A DNA stretch of 64,000 nt from Sinohyriopsis cumingii (lineage: Eukaryota > Mollusca > Bivalvia > Unionida > Unionidae). Under the pieces are notes generated by a model. The model searched no databases. It was not told where the DNA came from and worked only from the letters and a program-made list of their open reading frames with translations. Made by a program: the position numbers and the translations under genes. Numbering within the stretch: the first letter of the stretch is position 1; each line of letters begins with the position of its first letter. Below, in pieces: positions 54,109 through 64,000 of this stretch. Location of the stretch: the NCBI GenBank assembly GCA_028554795.2, contig JAPYKE020000280.1, forward strand, positions 124,001 through 188,000, in the 5' to 3' direction.

Positions 54109-57100
54109 GTGTGACCCCACTATCACACGGTAGTTGAGAGCCATAGAACCTGACCATGTTTTAGACTGAACCGTGTGATAAGCAACCAGATCAGTTAGTT
54201 CAAAACAATGATGCCTGTACCCAAAAAATAATTTTTTGGGAGGGTTAGGTAATAAATGCGGGCACAAAAGTACATGCTTCATTGGCACAGTTACCATCTT
54301 AAATGGATGCATATTAATGAGAAATACACCTGTGGTGAAAACAGAGATGGCATTTATAACATTTTACTTATTCAAAGACCCATGTATATGTGTATACTGT
54401 TTATATGTGAATGTCTAATATATAGCAAGAATATAGTAGCAACACCATGTACTCATCTGCGAATCTCATCACATACATTGAATCTACAAGTTATTCCATT
54501 GAAGATATGCACACACAGAGATTTAAAATATTCAGTAATTTTGTCACAGGTCATATAGGTCTGAATTCGGTGGGGAAAAAAATAGCACAATCACGTAACG
54601 AATGATGAAGAACTTTTACTTTTCATTACTTCCCAAGTCAGTAAAAGTTAGTTTACATTTTTAGCTGCTGTTGGTAGCAATTCATAAACCTAAACGTTTT
54701 CGTGCAAAAATGAAACTTTCACGGCACAGTAAATGTGTTCCAGTCATGTTGGAAAATGAAACACTCCGTCAGATTCCATTGCTTTTATTTATGTTTGGTA
54801 CTGACTACCTTTGAAGAAAGGTTCATTGTTTTGATTGAAGATGGTAGTCGGTTTTCTTGATGAAGTGTGCATGCACTATTGAAGTCACTACCAAAGGACA
54901 GCTTTGGAGAACCGAACAAATTTGCTTTGCTTATTGTTGCAGCAAGAAAGCAAATAATTGTACTGCATGATTGAGGCTGTTTTTTTACCCTTTGCTTAGT
55001 ATTTTTTCATAACAATCAGTTCCTCAATGGTAATCTGTTTTCTTTGAAATTTCAGCAAACTATTTTATCTGGGTACATTTGAAAAAAAGGAATTGGTAGT
55101 CATTTGATTAATTGTTGATACTGTACCTCCTTGCTTGTTCAATAGTGCATTAGGAAAGATCTTGTTTTTTTTTTGTTTGTTTTTGTCTTTAACATTTGTG
55201 GTAGCTGAGTGATGCTGCCTTCCACGCATGTGTCAGAAATTTTAAAAATGGTCAACGGTCGATAGAGAATAGAGATTCAGTTGCTTTGGTCTGATAACAA
55301 GGATTACTACAGAAAATGCGAGTGTTCTGAAGGATTTAATTCTGAGTGAAAAGAAGAGGAATTTTACTTACCATTCACATAAAAATACATATAAAATTCA
55401 GAGATCTTGAAATGCTTAATTACTCGTATTTGGACACCAATTTTTGATCTGGGACGCAGAAAATGACTGAGGTGGGAGTTCTCCATACGCATGTAATAGG
55501 TGTGCGGCAAAATTCAAAGACTTGCCAGTCCTGCTTCAGCCACCTGCTTTGTGGGAAAATGTATGGATCAATTAGCTGTGCTGATATTTACAATGACAGA
55601 ATTCAGTGACTGAAAGACCCCATGATGTTCATACATGTTGCCATTACAAGAGTACATAAAAAAAACATGATGCAATAGCTGGGCGGCAAGTTCAAAGGCT
55701 TTGACCGGCAGCCAGGTGGGAAAATGTACTGATACTTACAGTGATTGAATTCAGAGTCAGTAAGACCCAGAGATGTACATGCGGTCATTTATAAAAGTAC
55801 ATCAAATAAACAACTTTAACTTTCGTTATTGTGTTCAATTCCGAATGTATTGGAATTGGTAGTGGACTTGACCTCAGAATCAAAACATGTTGAGACTAAG
55901 ACAAAATCCCATTCGTAAATTTGGATAAGTATTTTGGGGTTAAATGGCAGCCTTATGAAGATTGTAATGAGATTCAGAAGAGTGCTAAAGCTGCTAAGTG
56001 TAAGAAAGTGTGTGATGCTTACCTTAGTGTTTGGAATAAGTCCTTACTTGGATTGACAAAATTCAGTATCACTCTGATGTATGAAGAAGAGCTATTTAAG
56101 AGGTACATTGACTGACCATACTTTATTTTAAAGGCCCCTCACCTTAGCTCGGTTAGTTCTAGTGTTGCAGCGAAATGTATTCATGAAGACATCGGTAGCT
56201 AGGCCTAGTTTTGATATCAGTTACGTTGACAAACAAACTCTTGCCCATTCCCAAGCATATGTTTTGATAGCTGATTGACCATTAACCCTTTTCCGAGTAA
56301 GGTAGCAACTATCAATTTCCTGCATGATATCCTTTGATGATAATACAACCATGTGTTTTAAGATCAGAATCGGTGATCTGGATATATATGAACTGCCTGT
56401 TTTACACTATTTTGTCATAAAAGTAGTTCGAAACTGTAAGTGAACTGGTAGGCCTTACGGGAAATAATGGCAGACTTCACTAGGTCTGGGATGTACCAGT
56501 TTATTAGATTGTCTGTTTTTGTAAATCATCGTGCAGATATTTTCAGAAAAATATAAAAACCATTGAAATCAAAGCCATGGTATTATTTTATTAAAGATTT
56601 AACTTTAAACTGCAAATTATGTAGGTCAGAAACATATAGGACAATGCTATATTGTGGAATTCACGAGATGCACTTTAAGGTCTAAGCTATTTTCTGACCT
56701 GACACGTATTTGCGAAAATACGGGGAGAAAACAGCAAATCAGATACTATTTAACCATTGCCTAAAATTACTACAAGGATGTAGACAAACAAATAAACCAT
56801 AAATTTGCAATCCTGTCAATGGACTTTTGTAATGAAGTTATATTAAAGTGAGTGATTACATTACGAAAAGATCTCCTTGTAAAAATAAATGCACTCACTT
56901 CTGTGTTGATTCTGTAGAATAGAAGGGACTGCAACTTTTGATGGTGGATCTCCTATTTTTACCAAAATGGGAGTCCTGGATGCCTAGTTTTAAAATTCTA
57001 GCGAGACCTCTGAAATTTCAGGAGCCACGCAACAATTCATCTTGTATTATTCAAATGCCTTATCTTTCCCAAAAGGATAATAACTTTTTCCTTTTTCTCC

Positions 57101-57227
57101 TTACTTTTAAGATTTTTTCTTTTTCTTGTAATCGAAATTTACATATGTACGAAGTTTGGGAGCCACACCATGACCATGTTATATCCAAATTCATCTTATA
57201 ACAGAGCGTGCTATAGTGGGGTAACAC
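54109..57227. mobile_element. 3.1-kb border element, copy 5
   Basis: Complete copy with ends as in copies 3 and 4; uninterrupted left end. Confidence 0.65.
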
Positions 57228-57234
57228 TATATCT

Positions 57235-58520
57235 TTTATGGCATTTAGATTCATTCATTCCTTTTGAATTCCACATATTTTATGGCACTAGGTTTCAATC
57301 ATTCATTTTTAATTCCACATTTTATGGCACTAGGATTCAATCATTCCTTTATAATTCCACATTTTCTGGCATTAGGATTCAGTGATTCCTTTTGAATTCC
57401 ACATATTTTATGGCACTAGGATTCAATCATTCATTTTTAATTCCACATTTTATGGCACTAGGATTCAATGATTCATTTATATTTGCATATATTTTATGGC
57501 ACTAGGATTCAATCATCCATTTTTAATTCCACATTTATTGGCACTAGGATTCAATCATTCCTTTATAATTCCACATTTTCTGGCATTAGGATTCAATCAT
57601 TCCTTTTGAATTCCACATATTTTATGGCACTAGGATTCAATCATCCATTTTTAATTCCACATTTTATGGCACTATGATTCAATCATTACTTTCTAATTCT
57701 ACAAATTTTTAGGCACTAGGATTCATTCATTCCTTTATAATGCAATGATTTGTCTTGTATTATTTATATGCCTCATCTTCCCTAAAAGGATAATAAACTT
57801 TTTCCGTTTTCTCCGTACTTTTAAGATTTTTGTTATTGTAATGGAAATATACGTGTATACAAAATTTTGAAAACCACTCTATGACTATGTTATATCCAAA
57901 TTCATGTGATAACAGAGTGTGCTATAGCGGGGTAACACTATATCTTTTATGGCATTTAGATTCAATGATTCCTTTTGAATTCCACATATTTTATGGCACT
58001 AGGATTCAATCAACATATTTTCTGGCATTAGGATTCAATCAATCCTTATTAATGGCATATCTTTTATGGCCTTAAGATTCAATCATTCCTTTTGAATTCC
58101 ACATATTTTATGGCACTAGGATTCAGTCATTCATTTTTAATTCCACATTTTTTGGCACTAGGATTCAATCATTCCTTTCTAATTCTACAAATTTTATGGC
58201 ATTAGAATTGATTCTTTCCTTTATAATTCCACATATTTTATGGCATTAGGATTCAATCATTCCTTTTTATGGCACATCTTTTATGGCATTAGGATTCAAT
58301 CATTCCTTTTTATGGCACATCTTTTATGGCATTAGGATTCAGTCATTCCTTTTTCATTGCACACTTTTAATGGCATTAAGATTCTGTCAATCTTGTTTAA
58401 GTCCACATCTTTTATGCTTTATTATTCATTGGTGCCTTTTCAATTGCACAACGTTTATGGCATTAGGATTCAATTATTCCATTTTAATGGCACATCGTTT
58501 ATGATATTAGGGTTTAACCA
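57235..58520 (+). repeat. Minisatellite A array with internal border-element fragment
   Basis: Structure identical to 40330-41605, including the inserted right-end fragment (about 57745-57940). Confidence 0.85.
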
Positions 58521-58588
58521 TTCCTTAATGTTTTTATCCAGTGATTGCTTCCCTTGTTTTATATGGTACTTTTTATCTCATTATTTAG

Positions 58589-58627
58589 TCCAAACTGGTG
58601 ACCCAGACCAAGGGACCACAAGTCAAA
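58589..58627 (+). CDS. Candidate micro-exon, QTGDP copy 8 (last exon base A)
   Basis: 39 nt, same sequence as copy 4, including the weakened CAAA|GTAAGA donor; it is the 16.9-kb duplicate of that exon. Confidence 0.55.
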
Positions 58628-59458
58628 GTAAGATTGCATTGAATTGTTTAGATGCATGATGATCTTAGTCAACTGCCATCTTATTAGTAAAATTTCAACT
58701 TTTGGGCATTAATATGTCATAGATATAAATACAGGAAAATTCATTCTTTATTATTTATTAGTGTTGTATTGTTGAAAATAGATTGAAAATTATATTTACT
58801 GTATATACTCGCTTATAAATTGAGTCCAAGTGCAAATAAAGAGGCCCTGATCGATGATTGCATAAAGTGCCTGCAGATCAGGGTCTGTGTTATTTGCTCT
58901 ACCGAGTACTGCATGCAAACTGCATAGACCCAGATCTGCTGGCACATTATGTGCTGGCATGTCTGAGTCTATGCAGTTTGTAGTTTGACTTGACTTGTAA
59001 GAGACTATAGACAAAAAAGTATGAAATTTTATATCAGCTATGATTTGTCCCCACCAAAATGCAGTAATTATTTGTTTATTCGTTTAATTGTTCAGACAAC
59101 TCCATATAGTGTTTGATGATCATCTTGCCTTTTATGGGTTAAGGAAATCCAAATATTTTAAATTTATTCTTTTTCAATATATTGCATTTCTGCTGTGTTG
59201 GAAGATTTTTTTTCTATGATACAGAGACTATGTTCCCTTGGTCTATTGCATTTTTCCATATACATAATCTATTCCACTTTACTATTGCAATGTACCTGTA
59301 TGACTTAGGTGTCTCAGTTAAAATAATAATTTACAAGTCTGAAAATTAGTTTCTTAGCAGAAATTTCCTATATCTAATTTAAGTTTTATAAAGCCAGTCC
59401 AACAATAAGTTCTGTTGCATATATGAGCAATTCCAGTTGTTTCTTTTTAATTGCACAT

Positions 59459-59711
59459 TGTTGTTGTTGTTGTTGTAGGGTTTAATGCCATTTTTCAGCA
59501 CACAATATGCTATACATGGCAGCCAGCATTAGTGGTGGAGGAAGAACCCGGGAAAACCCGGGAAAGAACCACCGACCCAGGAGAAGCTACTGGCAAGCTT
59601 TCTCACATACCCACATTGGCTGAATCCAAGAGTTGAACCCACAGAGACAGAGGTGAGATGGCAGTGATCCAAAATGGAGAGCGCTTTAGACCACTCGGCC
59701 CTCAGGACCCC
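59459..59711 (-). mobile_element. SINE family B, duplicated with unit 3
   Basis: Same site and target duplication as at 42556 (59447-59458, 59712-59723). Confidence 0.9.
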
Positions 59712-59948
59712 TTAATTGCACATCTTTGATGGCATTTTGATTCAATCATTCCTTTTGAATTCCACAAATTTTATGGCACTAGGATTCATTCATTCCTCTA
59801 TAATTTCACATATTTTCTGGCATTAGGATTCAATGATTCCATTTTAATGGCACATCATATATGATATTAGGGTTCAATCGTTCCTTAATGTTTTTATCCA
59901 GTGATTGCTTCCTTTGTTTAATATGGTACTTTTTATCTCATTATTTAG

Positions 59949-59987
59949 TCCAAACTGGTGACCCAGTCCAAAGGACCACAAGTCAAG
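59949..59987 (+). CDS. Candidate micro-exon, QTGDP copy 9
   Basis: 39 nt, Q-T-G-D-P-V-Q-R-T-T-S-Q, TTATTTAG/GTAAGA. Confidence 0.6.
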
Positions 59988-60578
59988 GTAAGATTGCATT
60001 GAATTGTTTAGATGCATGATGATCTTAGTCAACTGCCATCTTATTAGTAAAATTTCAACTTTTGGGCATTAATATGTCATAGATATAAATACAGGCAAAT
60101 TCATTCTTTATTATTTATTAGTGTGGTGTTGTTGAAAAGAGATTGAAAAATTATATTTACTGTATATACTCGCTTATAAATTGAGTCCAGGTGCAAATAA
60201 GAGTCCCTGATGTATGATTGCATAAAGTGCCTGCAGATCAGGGTCTGTGTTATTTGATCTACCGAGTACTGCATGCAAACTGCATAGACCCAGATCTGCT
60301 GGCACATTATGTGAAGAAATGAATAGGTTTGTGCAGTTTGTAGTTGGACTTTAATTTTGAGAGAGTTTAGATAAAAAAAAAGCTCAACATTGTATATCAG
60401 CTATGTTTTTTGCCACCAAAATGCAGTAATTATTTGTTTATTCTTTTAATTGGTCAGACAACTTCATATAGTTTTGATGGTCATCTTGCCTCTGATGGGT
60501 AGATATGTTAAGGAAATCCAAATATTTTTTTCTCTTTTAAAAAATAGCATTTCCTGCTATGTTGGAAGATTATTTTGT

Positions 60579-60924
60579 ACTATACACAAAGTCTGTTCCC
60601 TGTACTATTGCATTTTTCCATTCACAAAATCTGTTCCCCAGTTCTATTACATTTTCTCATACACAAAATAGGTTCCACTGTACTTTTGCATTTTTTCGTC
60701 CACAAAATCTGTTCCCCTATACAATTACATTTTTCCATACACAAAATCTGTTTCCCTGTACTATTCCATCCACAAAATCTTTTACCTTGTACTAGTGCAT
60801 TTTTCCATCCACAAAATTTGTTCCCCAGTACCCCTGCATTTTTCCATGCTCAAAATCTGTTCCCCTGTACCATTGCATTTTTCCATACACAAAATCCATT
60901 CCCCTGTACCATTGCATTTTACAT
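60579..60924 (+). repeat. Minisatellite D array
   Basis: Appears base-for-base like 43676-44020. Confidence 0.9.
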
Positions 60925-61889
60925 ACATTTATACATTATACATCAGAGGTTTGAACATTTTTCTAAACTGTCATTTTTTCCACGAGGAATAGTTGTAATC
61001 AATTCCACATCCTATCCTCATCCCTCCACTCCACCTTTCATTTTGCTACTAAAAGGAACTCCAGTACATGCATCTATACACATTTTGCCCTTGTTTTTAG
61101 TTTTAACGTTATTGTATAGCTATGTAAGCTTTAAGTTAAACAGTCCTTTTTTATATTTTTATGATGTGGCCGTAAGAGCAGATAAATCACTCAGATTTAC
61201 ATGGGCCAATCAGTTGACATTGTAGTGCTGAGAAAGCCTATTTGTAATTTAAATGAACAGGAACTTTAAACATAGGGTGGAGGGGTTTTCTTTTTGCAAA
61301 GAAACTGCTACTCCATTTTTACCAAGCACAGCATACACTATCAATTACTTCATTTTCTAAGTAATTCTGGAAATGACATAACAGTTGGGATCCATCCATA
61401 ACAGCTGGGATTTCATGCAGATGAAATGAAAGCTAACAAACTGACTTGTACTATGTACAGAAGCACCAAGACAGTTTACACCTGTTGCAATGTACATGTC
61501 AAGTGTACGATGATGAATTGGAAGTCTCAGTTGAAAAAATAATTTATAAGTCTGAAAATTAGTTTCTTAGCAGAAATTTCCAAATGTCCAATTAAAGGTT
61601 TTTAAAGCCAGTCCAACAATAAGTTCTGTGGTACATGCCGATCATTTATGAGCAATTTCAGTTCTTTCTTGTTAATTGCACATCTTTGATGGCATTATGG
61701 TTCATTCTTTTTAATTGCATATTTCTTAAGGCATTAAGATTCAATCATTCCTTTTTAAATGCATATCTTTTATCTGTTTATGGCATTACAATTCAATCAT
61801 TGTTTTGATTGCACATTGTGTATGGCATTAAGATTCAGTCATTCTATTTTAACTGAACATCTATTATGGAATTAAGATTACATAATTCC

Positions 61890-62465
61890 TTTTCAATTGC
61901 ACATCTTTTATGGCACTAGAATTCAGTCATTCCTTTAATAATTGCACATCTTTTATGGCACTATAATTCAGTCATTCCTTTTAATTGCACATCTTTTATG
62001 GCACTAGAATTCAGTCATTCCTTTTTAATTGCACATCTTTGATGGCACTAGAATTCAGTCATTCCTTTAATAATTGCACATCTTTTATGGCACTATAATT
62101 CAGTCATTCCTTTTAATTGCACATCTTTTATGGCACTAGAATTCAGTCATTCCTTTTTAATTGCACATCTTTGATGGCACTAGAATTCAGTCATTCCTTT
62201 AATAATTGCACATCTTTTATGGCACTAGAATTCAGTCATTCCTTTTAATTGCACATCTTTTATGGCACTAGAATTCAGTCATTCCTTTTTAATTGCACAT
62301 CTTTGATGGCACTAAAATTCAGTCATTCCTTTAATAGTTGCACATCTTTTATGGCACTAGAATTCCATCATTCCTTTAATAATTGCACATCTTTTATGAC
62401 ACTAGAATTCAGTCATTCCTTTAATAATTGCACATCTTTTATGGTTTTAAGATTCAAACAATCCT
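61890..62465 (+). repeat. Minisatellite F array
   Basis: Near-identical to 44990-45565, with the same order of unit variants. Confidence 0.9.
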
Positions 62466-62478
62466 TTTCAATTGTACA

Positions 62479-64000
62479 GTGTGACCCCACTATCACACGG
62501 TAGTTGGGAGCCATGGAACCTGACCATGTTTTAGACTGAACCGTGTTATAAGCAGCCAGATCAGTTAGTTCAAGACAATGATGCCTGTACCCCAAAAATA
62601 TTTTTTTGGGAAGATTAGGTAATAAATGCGGGCACAAAAGTACATGCTTCATTGGCACAGTTACCATCTTAAATGGATGCATATTAATGAGAAATACACC
62701 TGTGGTGAAAACAGAGAAGGCATATATAACATTTTACTTATTCAAAGACCCATGTATATGTGTATACTGTTTATATGTGCATGTCTAATATATAGCAAGA
62801 ATATAGTAGCAACACCATGTACTCATCTGCGAATCTCATCACATACATTGAATCTACAAGTAATTCCATTGAAAATATGCACACACAGATATTTAAAATA
62901 TTCAGTAATTTTGTCACAGGTCATATAGGTCTGAATTCGGTGGGGAAAAAAATAGCACAATCACATAACGAATGATGAAGAACTTTTACTTTTCATTACT
63001 TCCCAAGTCAGTAAAAGTTAGTTTACATTTTTAGCTGCTGTTGGTAGCAATTCATAAGCCTAAACGTTTTCCTGCGAAAATGAAACTTTCACGGCACAGT
63101 AAATGTGTTCCAGTCATGTTGGAAAATGAAACACTCCGTCAGATTCCATTGCTTTTATTTATGTTTGGTACTGACTACCTTTGAAGAAAGGTTCATTGTT
63201 TTGATTGAAGATGGTAGTCGGTTTTCTTGATGAAGTGTGCATGCACTATTGAAGTCACTACCAAAGGACAGCTTTGGAGAACCAAACAAATTTGCTTTGC
63301 TTATTGTTGCAGCAAAAAAGCAAATAATTGTACTGCATGATTGAGGCTGTTTTTTTACCCTTTGCTTAGTATTTTTTCATAACAATCAGTTCCTCAATGG
63401 TAATCTGTTTTCTTTGAAATTTCAGCAAACTATTTTATCTGGGTACATTTGAAAAAAAGGAATTGGTAGTCATTTGATTAATTGTTGATACTGTACCTCC
63501 TTGCCTATTCAATAGTGCATTAGGAAAGATCTTGTTTTTTTTTGTTTGTTTTTGTTTTTAACATTTGTGGTAGCTGAGTGATGCTGCCTTCCATGCATGT
63601 GTCAGAAATTTTAAAAATGGTCAACGGTCGATAGAGAATAGAGATTCAGTTGCTTTGGTCTGATAACAGGGATTACTACAGAAAATGCGAGTGTTCTGAA
63701 GGATTTAATTCTGAGTGAAAAGAAGAGGAATTTTACTTACCATTCACATAAAAATACATATAAAATTCAGAGATCTTGAAATGCTTAATTACTCGTATTT
63801 GGACACCAATTTTTGATCTGGGATGCAGAAAATGACTGAGGTGGGAGTTCTCCATACGCATGTAATAGGTGTGCGGCAATATTCAAAGATTTTCTAGTCC
63901 TGCTTCAGCCACCTGCTTTGTGGGAAAATGTATGGATCAGTTAGCTGTGCTGATATTTACAATGACAGAATTCAGTGACTGAAAGACCCCATGATGTTCA
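62479..64000. mobile_element. 3.1-kb border element, copy 6, cut by the window end
   Basis: Left end GTGTGACCCCACTATCACACGG is intact, and the interior matches 45576-47097. It starts a fourth tandem unit. Confidence 0.65.

Larger units (their letters stand above)
54109..62478 (+). repeat. Tandem segmental unit 3 (8.37 kb)
   Basis: Same order as units 1 and 2. From about 57170 onward it matches unit 1 at a constant offset of 16,903 bp. Confidence 0.9.

Noticed and set aside
53613-54133. Short frames over minisatellites A and F (many copies)
   Set aside because: Same cause: tandem repeats of about 37-40 bp, with no conserved protein signal.

Overview
The window is invertebrate genomic DNA (AT-rich, tRNA-derived SINEs, microsatellites, decayed DNA transposons, spliceosomal exon borders). 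A lophotrochozoan such as a mollusc is my guess from the SINE style, and no host marker gene settles it. Its centre is a complete, apparently intact 14.7-kb Polinton/Maverick-like (adintovirus-like) integrated element at 10861-25533. The element has 218-bp terminal inverted repeats that look identical by eye and a target duplication TGACCC.

Element layout, left to right: packaging ATPase (-); a DUF5679-like 57-codon ORF and a PLA2-like ORF joined by a candidate -1 frameshift (+); retroviral-type integrase (+); a 990-aa protein with family-B polymerase palm motifs fused to an SF1 (RecD/Pif1-like) helicase (-); a Cys-rich zinc protein and an HNH homing-type endonuclease (+). Then comes a tightly packed leftward virion block: penton-like protein, membrane protein, coiled-coil fibre, adenain-like protease, pX-like basic protein, double-jelly-roll capsid protein, pVI-like basic protein, and a 607-aa charged protein. 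ATPase, integrase, protease and capsid match the Polinton core. The polymerase does not look like the usual protein-primed PolB, and that is the most unusual thing in the element.

The element sits within 10 bp of the end of a ~3.1-kb terminal-repeat DNA element. Other copies of that end in the same window (30252, 37218, 45576, 54109, 62479) are uninterrupted and act as natural empty-site controls.

Outside the element no conventional gene is visible. The flanks hold at least twelve paralogous micro-exons (39 or 42 nt, all + strand, all compatible with phase 1-1), each with a good acceptor and donor. They lie in a segmentally duplicated landscape: ~8.4-kb units from 37.2 kb to the end, built from the 3.1-kb element, 36-40-bp minisatellites, a SINE, a stem-loop repeat and two micro-exons per unit. 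A 16.9-kb two-unit duplication is nearly identical to itself (about 40.3-47.1 kb versus 57.2-64.0 kb), so it is either very recent or an assembly effect. The left 8 kb holds diverged micro-exons, two SINEs, an hAT element with a transposase remnant, a foldback repeat and microsatellites.
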